Of a stretch of DNA of 64,000 nt, positions 39,007 through 47,129 are shown piece by piece. Position numbers and translations under genes: made by a program. Source of the stretch: Halobaculum litoreum (lineage in GTDB: Archaea > Halobacteriota > Halobacteria > Halobacteriales > Haloferacaceae). Position 1 is the stretch's first letter. Each line of letters begins with the position of its first letter. A model generated the notes under the pieces. It worked only from the letters and a program-made list of their open reading frames with translations, did no database searches and was not told the DNA's origin. The DNA is taken from assembly GCF_030127125.1 (NCBI RefSeq), contig NZ_CP126156.1, forward strand, positions 62,001 through 126,000, in the 5' to 3' direction.

Positions 39007-40053
39007 TCAGCGCCCGCGGCGCAGTTCCGCGATCAGCTGTTCGACGAGCTCGTTCTGTCGCTCCAGCTGTTCGGCCTGTCGCTCGACGGTCTCGCGAAGC
39101 GCCGCCACCTCCGCGGCCACGTCGTCGGTGGGTTCGGCCGGCTCGAAGCCGGTGTCGCCGAAGGCGTCGTCGTCGACGGCCGCGTCCGCGGCCGCCGCGG
39201 CGGCGTCGTCCGGCTCGGGGCGCACCTCGGCCGCGGCGGCGGCGCCGGCGCCCGCCGACGCCGACGCCGACTCGCCGGCGTCGTCCACGAGCGGGTCCTC
39301 GCGCGTGCCGGCGTCCGTGTCCACCTCCGCGGGCTCGGCCGACAGCGGGTCGGGCCCGTCGCCGAAGTCGGTGTTGTCGGTCGCGTCGCCGGCGGCGTCC
39401 TCCTCGCCGTCGGCCTCCGCGGAGAGGGCGCGGAACGCCTCCAGCGACCCGACGTCGTAGTGGGCGAGGAGGGCGTTCGTGAGCCGGTCGCGGATCTCGC
39501 GCGCGCTGTCGCTGGGCGCCTTGAACCGCTCGTGGCGGCCGTTGGCCGTGAGAACGATCGAGGTGGCGACGCTCCCCTCCTCGAAGTCGAGGTCGCTCAC
39601 GTCGTCGTAGTGGAACTCCTCGTAGTCGCCGTCCCAGACGGCGGCGCCGACGTGTTTCACGAGGCGCGCGGAGGTGACGACGAGCGTCAGCTCCGAGAAG
39701 CGGAAGGTGCGCTCGACGGTCTCGCCGGGCTCGGTGATGCCGGCCGCGGCGAGGACGCCCGCGAGCACGGGGTGGAGGACTTCGTCGAGTTTGCCGCGCG
39801 GGACCGAGAACGTCCGGTCGTCGTCGAGGCCGTACTCGAGCGAGAACTTCGCCTTCCGGCGCGACTCGGCGACGGCGACGCGCTCGGCGTCGTGGGGGAA
39901 CTCCGCGACGGACTCGTCGGAGAGCAGCCCCTCGGCGCGGTAGATCAGTGTGCGGGTCGGGGTGACGAACAGCTCGTCGTCCCCGCCGAGGTGGACCCGG
40001 GCGACGGGGTCCTCGTCGCCCAGTTCCCCCCGGACCAGTTCCGGCAGGCTCAT
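39007..40053 (-). CDS. Haloarchaeal protein with two PH-like domains and acidic coiled-coil tail
   Basis: 348 residues. Two related beta-rich modules: LFVTPTRTLIYRAEGLLSDE with FPHDAERVAVAESRRKAKFS, then LTLVVTSARLVKHVGA and FHYDDVSDLDFEEGSVATSI. Both resemble the PH-like (bPH/DUF1673-type) folds used for protein or lipid contacts. A long low-complexity acidic Ala/Asp linker (about 215-310) leads to a C-terminal coiled coil (VAALRETVERQAEQLERQNE). It is cytosolic and the function is unknown. There is no operon. The start MSLPELVRGELGDED is clear. Confidence 0.75.
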   Translation of the reverse strand: MSLPELVRGELGDEDPVARVHLGGDDELFVTPTRTLIYRAEGLLSDESVAEFPHDAERVAVAESRRKAKFSLEYGLDDDRTFSVPRGKLDEVLHPVLAGVLAAAGITEPGETVERTFRFSELTLVVTSARLVKHVGAAVWDGDYEEFHYDDVSDLDFEEGSVATSIVLTANGRHERFKAPSDSAREIRDRLTNALLAHYDVGSLEAFRALSAEADGEEDAAGDATDNTDFGDGPDPLSAEPAEVDTDAGTREDPLVDDAGESASASAGAGAAAAAEVRPEPDDAAAAAADAAVDDDAFGDTGFEPAEPTDDVAAEVAALRETVERQAEQLERQNELVEQLIAELRRGR

Positions 40054-40222
40054 GCCTCCGTCTCACCCGCCGCGTGGCTTAAACCCGGCGGGTACGTCGG
40101 TCGCGCGCCCGACACGTCGCCCGGCGCGCGGCCCCTCGACCCGTCGCCTCGGTGTGGCCCGCGGTGGCGTACCGACCGCGGATGAGAAGGTTCAAGAGCG
40201 GGACCGCCCGACGTGAAGACGA

Positions 40223-40371
40223 GCCGGGGTGGCTTAGCTGGACATAGCGCCGCACTCATAGGGTTTCGAGATTCGGTGCGGAACGCCTTGGAAGCCTCCG
40301 CCCCAACGGGGCCCGCCGAGCCTCGTACCTGGGCCATGCGGAGATCGTGGGTTCGGAGCCCACCCCCGGCA
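40223..40371 (+). tRNA. tRNA-Met (CAU), elongator type, with 75-nt intron
   Basis: The acceptor stem GCCGGGG (40223-40229) pairs with CCCCGGC (40364-40370), with A at the discriminator. The D arm is at 40232-40248. The anticodon stem CCGCA (40250-40254) pairs with TGCGG (40337-40341), and the anticodon CAT is at 40257-40259. The T arm is GTGGG/CCCAC with loop TTCGGAG. A 75-nt intron (40261-40335) interrupts the anticodon loop after position 37, as in haloarchaeal elongator tRNA-Met. The mature length is 74 nt; CCA is not encoded. The acceptor pair G1-C72 argues against the initiator. Confidence 0.95.
40261..40335 (+). other. Archaeal tRNA intron (bulge-helix-bulge type)
   Basis: 75 nt between tRNA positions 37 and 38. 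Its ends can fold with the anticodon stem into the bulge-helix-bulge cut by the EndA endonuclease. The interior pairs CTCCGCCCC with GGGGC-like bases. It contains no protein-coding frame. Confidence 0.85.
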
Positions 40372-40754
40372 TCGACACGTTCTCGAACGCGGATCGTCCC
40401 GACGAGCGACGCGGCCGCCCTCCCGCGGCCCGTCGCGTCCCCGACCGAGTGCCCGGTCGACCGCCTCCGATAGCTCCGCGTCCGCGATCGTCCGTTCGAA
40501 CGCGCCGTACGTCCCGCCCCCGTCGGCGGCGACCCAGAACAGCACCCACGGCGGCCCGGCGGCTCGGTGGACGTCTCGTACTGCCCCGTCCGGATCCCGG
40601 GAGCGGTCCGCACCGCCCCCCGAGATCGGGTGATCGGGGGTGAAGCCGACGGTCGACACCGGTCCGGTCCGCGGCGAGAGGCCGCCACAGACTGATAAAG
40701 AGTCGAAGTATTTCGGGACCCCCCTCATGGCCGCGGAGTGCTACTACCGAACAC
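40372..40754. other. 383-bp interval with possible minus-strand gene remnant
   Basis: There is no secure gene. On the minus strand a frame from a GTG at 40659 gives VSTVGFTPDHPISGGG and, further on, PPWVLFWVAADGGGTYGAFE and RTIADAELSEAVDRAL, with good GC3 bias. A TTTATC box (about 40695) lies upstream. The frame then runs on into the tRNA without a stop, so it is either a broken gene with further base errors or chance. An AT-rich patch at 40690-40720 probably holds promoters for both directions. Confidence 0.3.
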
Positions 40755-41057
40755 ATGTCAGAGGACCAATCGGGACGCAACCGACACGCGGACCCCGGGA
40801 GCACACCGGGCCGTGGAGTCGCCGGCGGACGGGCGGTCCCCGACGGCGTCGTCGGAGCGGTGTTGGAGGCGGTCGCGGACGCCCGCGACGCGCCGGTCGA
40901 GTCGCTGACGACCCCGCTGTACGAGGCGGTCGACCCGGAGGCGGTCGAGGCGCTGTTCGTCGGCGGGCGGGGCCACGTCGAGTTCGAGTACGAGGGCGTC
41001 GTCGTTCGCGTCGCCCACGACCGCACGGTGACGGCGAGGCGCGCGGACTCGTCCTGA
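40755..41057 (+). CDS. HalOD1 output-domain protein
   Basis: 100 residues. The segment VVGAVLEAVADARDAPVESL, then PLYEAVDPEAVEALF and HVEFEYEGVVVRVAHDRTV, matches the haloarchaeal HalOD1 output domain, a short domain usually attached to or replacing response-regulator outputs. An N-terminal disordered stretch of about 27 residues precedes it. It likely acts as a stand-alone signalling adaptor. The ATG at 40755 follows an AT-rich promoter region. The gene is monocistronic. Confidence 0.8.
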   Translation: MSEDQSGRNRHADPGSTPGRGVAGGRAVPDGVVGAVLEAVADARDAPVESLTTPLYEAVDPEAVEALFVGGRGHVEFEYEGVVVRVAHDRTVTARRADSS

Positions 41058-41141
41058 CACGGCCGTCGGGGAGGGACCGCCGTCGCGCTCCGGTCGGCGT
41101 CCGCGACGACCCGCCCGACTGGCGGCACCGCGGCGACGGCG

Positions 41142-41288
41142 CTACTCCGCGTCGGCCGCGGGCTCCTCCGCCTCCTCGGAGAGGTGCTCCCACACCTCCG
41201 CACAGCCGCAGCCGTCCTCCAGGTCGTCGAGGTGGGAGGTGTCGACGTCGTCGTCGCCGTACCGCTCGTCGTCCGACTGTTCTGCCAT
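41142..41288 (-). CDS. 48-residue acidic microprotein with CGC motif
   Basis: MAEQSDDERYGDDDVDTSHL at the start (ATG 41288), then DLEDGCGCAEVWEHLSEEAE. It is very acidic, with a single Cys-Gly-Cys and a His that could hold a metal. Small haloarchaeal proteins with this layout are common; the function is unknown. An upstream in-frame ATG at 41336 would add basic residues (RTRLSRSG) that look like non-coding sequence, so I reject it. Confidence 0.65.
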   Translation of the reverse strand: MAEQSDDERYGDDDVDTSHLDDLEDGCGCAEVWEHLSEEAEEPAADAE

Positions 41289-41477
41289 CACGACGACCCA
41301 CGGTCCCGACCGGCTTAACCGAGTCCGCAGGGTCAATCGTGTCCGACGCTCCCCGGTAGCGTACGGGGTTGCCGGTACCTCGCACGCCCCCCGTCGACGG
41401 AACCGACCGCGGGCGGCGCGATCCCCGGGGATCCCCCGTCACCGGAAGCGTCGGCGGTTGCGGACGACGGTGGGGGT

Positions 41478-41855
41478 ATGGCTCGCCGCCGCCTCCCGCG
41501 GAGTATGGGCGTCGCCCTCCGGGTACTCGACGACGGCGCGTGGGTGTCGGTGAACGACGAGCGCCGGGTCAGCGTGAGCGAACTGTGGCGCGTCGCGGGC
41601 GCCGGTGACGGACGGGTCTGCGCGTGCGACTGCGCGGACTTCGTCGTCGAGGGGTTCACCGACGTCGGCGCCGACGGCCGCACCGTCACCGCCGACGTGT
41701 ACGGCCAGTGTATCCGGTGTGGCGAGACGGCGAGCGTCGCTGGCCTCCCGGTCGGGCGCGTCGTCGACGGGACGTTCCGGCCGCTCGCGGCCGACGCGGT
41801 TCGGTCTCCCCGGGGCGGGTCGGCCGGCCGTGCAACGCTTGCCGGTTCCCGGTAG
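41478..41855 (+). CDS. Hypothetical Cys-rich protein
   Basis: 125 residues from ATG 41478, or 116 from ATG 41505. The core MGVALRVLDDGAWVSVND is followed by VCACDCADFVVEGFTDVG and VYGQCIRCGETASV, four or five Cys in C-x-C-x-C and C-x2-C patterns that could bind zinc or iron. The C-terminus is basic and low in complexity. I do not recognise the family. It lies 63 nt upstream of the nitrite/sulfite reductase in the same direction. Confidence 0.6.
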   Translation: MARRRLPRSMGVALRVLDDGAWVSVNDERRVSVSELWRVAGAGDGRVCACDCADFVVEGFTDVGADGRTVTADVYGQCIRCGETASVAGLPVGRVVDGTFRPLAADAVRSPRGGSAGRATLAGSR

Positions 41856-41918
41856 CGCCGGGGAGGATTGACGCGGCGACGCGCGTCATGTAGGTGGGGC
41901 GCGTGGATCGGTCCACGA

Positions 41919-43685
41919 ATGCCCACGGACGTCGAGAACTGGAAGTCGGAGGTGTACGGCAACGAGATCAGGGAGCACCTGTTCGAGTTCGCCGAGGCGG
42001 GGTGGGAGTCGATCCCCGACGACGAACGCGACGCGTGGTTCGAGCGCTTCAAGTGGTGGGGACTGTACCACCAGCGGAACGGCCAGGAGAGCTACTTCAT
42101 GATGCGGATCGGCACGCCGAACGGCGTGTTGGAGCCGGGACAGCTGGAGGTCGTCGCCGACGTCGCCGACGAGTACGCCCGCGGCCCCGCCGACAACCCC
42201 GAGTTCGGCGCGGCGTACTGCGACTGGACCACTCGTCAGTCGATCCAACTGCACTGGATCCGGCTGGAGGACGTCCCCGAGATCTTCGAGACGTTGGAGG
42301 CGAACGGCCTCTCGACCCAGCAGGCGTGTGGCGACTCCTGGCGCAACATCGTCGGCTGTCCCGTCGCCGGCAAGGACGCCAACGAGTTCGTCGACGCGCT
42401 CCCGGTCGCGCTCGACCTCCACGACACGTTCAAAGGCGACGAGGAGTACGCCAACCTCCCGCGCAAGTGGAAGGTGAGCGTCACCGGCTGCGAGGAGGGC
42501 TGCGGGCAGGGCGACATCAACGACCTCGCGTTCGAGCCGGCCGAGAAGGACGGCGTGAAGGGGTTCAACGTCCGCGTCGGCGGCGGCCTCTCGCGCAACG
42601 AACCCCGCCTCGCGCGCTCCATCGACGTGTTCGTCACGCCCGAGGAGGCACAGGAGGTGGCCGCGGGGCTGTCGGCGCTGTTCCGCGAGCACGGCGACCG
42701 CGAGGACCGCTACAACGCCCGGATGAAGTTCCTCACCGACGAGTGGGGCACCGAGAAGATCCGGCGGGTGCTGCAGGAGGAGTACGTCGACGTCGACCTC
42801 TCCACCGCGGGCGAGGACCTCCGCGACGAGTACACGTACAACTCCGGGCGCAACGACGCGGGCCACCACGACCACGTCGGCGTCCACGAGCAGCACGACG
42901 GCAACTACTACGTCGGCCTGAACGTGCTCGTCGGGCGGATGGGCGCCGCCGACACCCGTGAACTCGCGCGCATCGCCGACGAGTACGGCTCCGGCGAGGT
43001 GCGCCTCACCCAGCGCCAGAACGTCATCGTCACCGACGTGCCCGAGGCGAACCTCGACGGCCTGCTCGCGGAGGACCTCCTCGACACGTACGAGCCGGAC
43101 CCGCACCCGTTCATGCGCGGCTCCATCGCCTGCACGGGGACGGAGTTCTGTTCGCTGTCCATCGTCGAGACGAAGAACCGGCAGGTGCGCTACGCCCGCT
43201 GGCTCAAGGACAACGTCGCGGTGCCCGCCGGCGTCGAGGACTTCCACATCCACCTGTCGGGCTGCACGGCGTCGTGTGCGCAGCCCCAGATCGCCGACAT
43301 CAGCCTCCGCGGGATGAAGACCCGGAAGAACGGCGAGGCGGTCGAGGCGCTCGACATCGGCCTCGGCGGCGGCCTCGGCGCCGACCCGCGCTTCGCCGAC
43401 TGGGTCGAACAGCGCGTCCCCGCCGACGAGGTGCCCGGCGCCATCGCGAACCTGCTCGCCACCTTCGCGGAGCGCCGCGAGGGCGACGAGTCGTTCCGCG
43501 ACTTCGTCGAGCGCACCGACGAGGAGACGCTGGCCGCCCTCGTCGAGCCCGAGGAGACGGACTACGAGGACCCGTACATGCACAACACGAAGCTGACGTG
43601 GTACCCGTACGCCGACGCCGACGGGATGGACGACTCGCCGGCGCCCGCCCGCGCCGACGGAACACCCATCACCTCCGACGACTGA
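41919..43685 (+). CDS. Ferredoxin-dependent nitrite/sulfite reductase (siroheme, 4Fe-4S)
   Basis: 588 residues, the usual size. Two NirA/SiR half-repeats. The cluster-siroheme ligands are in CTGTEFCSL (C-x5-C) and GCTASCAQPQ (C-x3-C) in the second half. TRQSIQLHWIRLEDVPEIF and RLTQRQNVIVTDV contain the siroheme-contacting Arg residues. It reduces nitrite or sulfite by six electrons from ferredoxin. No nitrate reductase or transporter genes are nearby, so nitrogen or sulfur use cannot be decided. The ATG at 41919 (MPTDVENWKSEVYG) matches homologues. It is followed 8 nt later by a DUF6360 gene. Confidence 0.93.
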   Translation: MPTDVENWKSEVYGNEIREHLFEFAEAGWESIPDDERDAWFERFKWWGLYHQRNGQESYFMMRIGTPNGVLEPGQLEVVADVADEYARGPADNPEFGAAYCDWTTRQSIQLHWIRLEDVPEIFETLEANGLSTQQACGDSWRNIVGCPVAGKDANEFVDALPVALDLHDTFKGDEEYANLPRKWKVSVTGCEEGCGQGDINDLAFEPAEKDGVKGFNVRVGGGLSRNEPRLARSIDVFVTPEEAQEVAAGLSALFREHGDREDRYNARMKFLTDEWGTEKIRRVLQEEYVDVDLSTAGEDLRDEYTYNSGRNDAGHHDHVGVHEQHDGNYYVGLNVLVGRMGAADTRELARIADEYGSGEVRLTQRQNVIVTDVPEANLDGLLAEDLLDTYEPDPHPFMRGSIACTGTEFCSLSIVETKNRQVRYARWLKDNVAVPAGVEDFHIHLSGCTASCAQPQIADISLRGMKTRKNGEAVEALDIGLGGGLGADPRFADWVEQRVPADEVPGAIANLLATFAERREGDESFRDFVERTDEETLAALVEPEETDYEDPYMHNTKLTWYPYADADGMDDSPAPARADGTPITSDD

Positions 43686-43693
43686 GCGAGTCC

Positions 43694-43981
43694 ATGCCCG
43701 ACCGCCTCATCCGCGTCAACGCCTACACCACGTTCGACCTGCTCGACGGCTTCGCGCGCGGCCACGACTTCGAGGAGGAGAGCGTCGCCGTGTTGAACGT
43801 CACGGCGCCCCGGGAGAACCCGCAGGAGGTCACGCTCGAACTCGAACTCGACAACAGCGGCCTCGACCACCTCCCCGCCCACGCCGAGGGGGTCACCCTG
43901 TCGGCGGCGGAGGCGCGGGAGCTCGCCGACGAACTGGAGACGTACGCCGCCCGCGTCGAGGCGGCCCGCGGCGACGAGTAG
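43694..43981 (+). CDS. DUF6360-like small protein coupled to the reductase
   Basis: 95 residues: LIRVNAYTTFDLLDGFARGH, EEESVAVLNVTAPRENPQEV and LSAAEARELADELETYAARV. There are alternating beta strands and a final helix, with no Cys. It starts 8 nt after the reductase stop, so both are on one mRNA, which suggests an accessory role such as assembly or regulation. I place it in DUF6360 from memory. Its stop is followed by GC-rich repeats (CGCCCCGG). Confidence 0.75.
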   Translation: MPDRLIRVNAYTTFDLLDGFARGHDFEEESVAVLNVTAPRENPQEVTLELELDNSGLDHLPAHAEGVTLSAAEARELADELETYAARVEAARGDE

Positions 43982-44122
43982 GCGCCCCGGCGCCCCGGCG
44001 CCGCGCGCGTCCGCGACCCGCCGACCGCCCCGTCGGCGACCGCACCGACCGCCGCGCTACCGGTTCTCACACCCGAGAGTCGGGGACGAACGCTTTTGGG
44101 TCCCGACCGGGGAGGGCGAGCC

Positions 44123-44359
44123 ATGCTGGTCCGGGAGCGCGACGTCGTCGACTACCTCGGCATCTCGGTAGTGACGCTGCTCGCGTGGCTCCACTTCCCG
44201 TACCGCTTCGCGGTGTACACACAGCTCCAGTACTGGGCGTGGTGGCTCCAGCGGTGGGTGGACACCTCCCCCGAGCAGGCCGTCGGCGTCTCCGTCGTGG
44301 CGGTGGCGGCGGTCGGGGGCGCCTTCCTCGCGGGCATCGTCCGCTCGGCGTCGGCGTAG
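44123..44359 (+). CDS. 78-residue membrane protein
   Basis: Start ATG 44123. Two probable membrane segments: YLGISVVTLLAWLHFPYRFA with aromatic residues (QLQYWAWWLQRW) between, and VGVSVVAVAAVGGAFLAGIV near the end. There is a TATA-like CGCTTTTGGG about 27 nt upstream. The function is unknown. The aldolase gene starts 57 nt after its stop. Confidence 0.65.
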   Translation: MLVRERDVVDYLGISVVTLLAWLHFPYRFAVYTQLQYWAWWLQRWVDTSPEQAVGVSVVAVAAVGGAFLAGIVRSASA

Positions 44360-44415
44360 CGGCAGGCGAGCGGGGGTTCTCACGGCTTCATGTGACGCCG
44401 ACGCGGAGCGTGCGC

Positions 44416-45213
44416 ATGGACGACGACAGCGACGTGAGCGGCCTGCGCGCGACGCTCCGGTCGAACCCCGCGGGCCACTGGCTCTCGATCCCCTCCCCGC
44501 AGGTCGCCGAACGGCTCGCGCTCACCGACGCCGACTTCGTCGTGGTCGACACCGAACACGCCCCGACGGGGATCGAGTCGGTCGAGGCCGCGGTCCGGGC
44601 GGTCGACGCCGCGAACGCCCGCGACGCGGGCGGCGACACCGCCGACACCGCCGCGGTCGTCCGGGTCGCGTGGAACGACCACGTCCGGATCAAGCGCGTG
44701 CTCGACACCGGCGCCGCGGGCGTGATGGCGCCGCAGGTGAGTACCCCGGAGGCGGCCGAGGCGTTCGTCGCGGCGGCGCGGTACCCGCCCGCGGGTCGCC
44801 GCGGCGTCGCCGGCGCCCGCGCGTCGGCGTACGGGCGCGACCTTGACGACTACTACGGGCGCGCGAACCGGGAGGTGGCGACGATCGCGCAGGTGGAGAC
44901 GGCCGAGGCGGTCGCGAACGCCGGCGCCATCGCCGCGGTCGACGGCCTCGACGCGCTGCTCGTCGGGCCGGCGGACCTCTCGGCGGACCTGGGGGTGTTC
45001 GGCGAGTACGGGGCCGACCGCTTCGTCGGGGCCGTCGAGGACGTGTTGGCGGCCAGCGAGGTGCCGGTGGGGACGCTGGCGACGTCGCCCGCGGAGGTGG
45101 AGCGGTGGGCGACGCTCGGGTTCGACTTCCAGATCGTCGGCGTCGACGCGGGCTACCTCGCGGCGGGGGCCGAGGCGGCGCTGGAGCGGTACGAGCGGGT
45201 CGGGGAGGAGTAG
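44416..45213 (+). CDS. HpcH/HpaI-type class II aldolase
   Basis: 265 residues with a TIM-barrel HpcH/HpaI fold. ADFVVVDTEHAPTGIE (about 40-55) carries the conserved Asp-Glu-His, IKRVLDTGAAGVMAPQVSTP the phosphate/substrate loop, AQVETAEAVANAGAIAAVDG the metal-binding Glu, and GPADLSADLG the metal-binding Asp. It cleaves or forms 2-keto-3-hydroxy acids with a divalent metal, perhaps 2-keto-3-deoxy sugar acids or 4-hydroxy-2-oxoheptanedioate. Context gives no pathway. The ATG at 44416 is clear from the family start. Confidence 0.9.
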   Translation: MDDDSDVSGLRATLRSNPAGHWLSIPSPQVAERLALTDADFVVVDTEHAPTGIESVEAAVRAVDAANARDAGGDTADTAAVVRVAWNDHVRIKRVLDTGAAGVMAPQVSTPEAAEAFVAAARYPPAGRRGVAGARASAYGRDLDDYYGRANREVATIAQVETAEAVANAGAIAAVDGLDALLVGPADLSADLGVFGEYGADRFVGAVEDVLAASEVPVGTLATSPAEVERWATLGFDFQIVGVDAGYLAAGAEAALERYERVGEE

Positions 45214-45230
45214 TCGGCCGGTCCGGCGGG

Positions 45231-45407
45231 TCAGACCGCGCGCCCGTCCTCGCTGGTGCCGAGGAGGTACGTGCCGTACGTGAGCAGCGCGGCCGCCGGG
45301 AGCAGCGCCAGCGTCGCGAGCTGGCTCGCCTGCGCCCCGAGCCCCGGGATGAACAGCACGGTGCCGACGAGCATGAGGACGCCGCCGATGATCGCGTTTC
45401 GCTCCAT
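45231..45407 (-). CDS. 58-residue membrane microprotein (DUF7470-like)
   Basis: From the ATG at 45407: MERNAIIGGVLMLVGTVLF, then IPGLGAQASQLATLALLPAA, ending LLGTSEDGRAV. Two helices are joined by a short polar turn. The strict codon bias and the position between convergent ends support a real gene. I associate it with haloarchaeal DUF7470 proteins from memory. The function is unknown. Confidence 0.65.
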   Translation of the reverse strand: MERNAIIGGVLMLVGTVLFIPGLGAQASQLATLALLPAAALLTYGTYLLGTSEDGRAV

Positions 45408-45511
45408 GCAGCGGTGTAGGGGGACGGCGCGTACTAAGGGTTACTTTTCGGGCGGCCCGCGTCGCCGGTTCTCGCGGCGGACGGCCCCGGCGGGGCCCGC
45501 CGCGGCGTCGC

Positions 45512-46105
45512 TCACAGCTCGGGGTCGCGTTCGCCCGCGGGGATCGCCACGTCAAGCCAGTTGTCCGTCGGGGGCAGCGGACACGCGAACGCCTCGGAGA
45601 ACGCGCAGAAGGGCGTGTACGCGAGGTTGAAGTCCAGCGTCACCGCGTCGACGGCCGCGAGGTCGCCCTCCGGGTGGAGGTCCATGTAGCGGCCGCCGTC
45701 GTACGTCTGCTGCCCGGTCGTCTTGTCGCGGAACGGGAGGAACAGCGCGGCCGACCCCTGCGCGCGCAGCGCCGTGAGCGTCTGCTCGACCGGCTCGCCC
45801 GCGGCGTTCGGCACGGCGAACGACAGCGTCGCGACCGCGTGGAACCGTTCGGCGCTGCCGTTGCGGACCGTCAGCTCCACCGCGTCCGGGTCGTCGTGGA
45901 CCTCGACGGCCGCCTCGACGCGGTAGGCGGGGTCGGGGGCGAAGTAGTCGAGCCCGTCGAAGTCGGCGCGGCGCTCGGGGGCGACCGGCGACTGCGGGTC
46001 GTCCGCGAGGAACGCGTCCTTCTCGGCGCGCATCTCGGCGAGGCGCTCGCGCCACGCCTCCTCGTCCGGGTCGTCGGTGTCGGCCGCGGTCGCCTCGTCG
46101 GTCAT
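45512..46105 (-). CDS. DUF1684 family protein
   Basis: 197 residues. The family signature is clear: FLPFRDKTTGQQTYDGGRYM, LDFNLAYTPFCAFSEAFACP and LPPTDNWLDVAIPAGE. An N-terminal helix (WRERLAEMRAEKDAFL) precedes it. DUF1684 proteins are widespread and uncharacterised, with conserved Asn, Tyr and Cys in one pocket. There is no signal peptide, so it is cytosolic. The ATG at 46105 (MTDEATAADTD) is chosen over one 30 nt upstream. Confidence 0.88.
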   Translation of the reverse strand: MTDEATAADTDDPDEEAWRERLAEMRAEKDAFLADDPQSPVAPERRADFDGLDYFAPDPAYRVEAAVEVHDDPDAVELTVRNGSAERFHAVATLSFAVPNAAGEPVEQTLTALRAQGSAALFLPFRDKTTGQQTYDGGRYMDLHPEGDLAAVDAVTLDFNLAYTPFCAFSEAFACPLPPTDNWLDVAIPAGERDPEL

Positions 46106-46264
46106 GGACGCCGCTTGCGCGCGCCGCGGGTTCAATCCCGCGTTCCGCGGCCGCCCTCGCCGAAGCGGCCGCTGGCGGCGCGAGCGCGCGGAGAAGTCGC
46201 GGACGACCCGGAGCCCCGGGCCGCGGTCGTCGAACGGGTCGGAGGCGGCGACGCGGCGGCGCGG

Positions 46265-46858
46265 TTACCGGCGCGCGAGCAGCGCGGCGCCCGCGAGCGC
46301 GACGAGCGCGGCCACGGCGCCGAAGCCGGGCCCGGTCGTCTCGGTGGCGCTCGCGGCCGACTCGGTCGTCGAGTCGGCGGACTCGGTCGCCGTCGCGGTC
46401 GGCGTCGCCGTCGCGGTGGCGGTCTCGGTCGTCTCGACGGTCACGTACGCCGTGTCGCCGATCGGCTGGCCGTTGTCGTTCGTGTACACCGGGTCGGCGG
46501 CGGCGTCGAACGTCTGCGAGCCGTTGTTGGCGTACACCTGTCCGATGACGACCTGACTGCGCGCCAGTTCGGGCGACACCTCGACGGTGACGTCCTCGTG
46601 GCTGCCGGCCTCGAGGTACTCGGAGCTGCCGACGACGCCGCCGGAGGCGTTCAGGACGACGACGAAGCCGCCGTCGGGGAGCGTCGCGGAGGCGACGACG
46701 ACCGACTCGGCGCCGGACTGGTCGTCGACGGAGACGTCCGCGGTGGCGTTCGCGGTCTGTGCGGTCGCGGTGCCGGCGGCGAGGCCGCCCGCGAGGGCGA
46801 CGGCGCCGACCAGCACGGAGAGCAGGACGAGCGCGGGGAGCGTGGTTCGTGCGTTCAT
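46265..46858 (-). CDS. PGF-CTERM surface protein (DUF7282-like ectodomain)
   Basis: 197 residues. Sec signal (ALVLLSVLVGAVALAGGLAA), then a beta domain (GAESVVVASATLPDGGFVVV, HEDVTVEVSPELARSQVVIG, VYANNGSQTFD). A Thr/Ala/Glu mucin-like linker and the sorting signal TGPGFGAVAALVALAGAALL with a final Arg pair follow. PGF-CTERM proteins are cut and lipid-anchored by archaeosortase ArtA. The ectodomain resembles DUF7282. It is a cell-surface protein of unknown role, monocistronic, with the ATG at 46858. Confidence 0.88.
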   Translation of the reverse strand: MNARTTLPALVLLSVLVGAVALAGGLAAGTATAQTANATADVSVDDQSGAESVVVASATLPDGGFVVVLNASGGVVGSSEYLEAGSHEDVTVEVSPELARSQVVIGQVYANNGSQTFDAAADPVYTNDNGQPIGDTAYVTVETTETATATATPTATATESADSTTESAASATETTGPGFGAVAALVALAGAALLARR

Positions 46859-47129
46859 GTGGGGAGACACTCACGGTGTACGGGACACCGGAGTGGGTCG
46901 AAGTCGACGACACGGACGAAAGAATCCGTCGCTCCCGAACGTGGAATACTGGCATACGGCGTGGGGATCGCTACCGAAACGCGGACCGGGATGTCGCCGC
47001 GACACCCGCCCGTGAGTCCGGGGTGACGTCGGCCGCCGGGGACCGCCTCGCGACGGGGGCGACCCGCCCGGCGGGCCGACAGGCCGTCGACGGCGCGGGG
47101 CTTTTGCTCGCGGCCCGCGGCCATCGCGT

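Noticed and set aside
41289-41336. Upstream ATG extending the 48-residue acidic protein
   Set aside because: The added residues are basic and unlike the rest of the protein; the ATG at 41288 gives a typical acidic haloarchaeal N-terminus.
46121-46141. GCGGGTTCAATCCCGC resembling a tRNA T arm
   Set aside because: The loop is one base short, and no acceptor, D or anticodon arm can be found around it; it lies in the leader of the DUF1684 gene.
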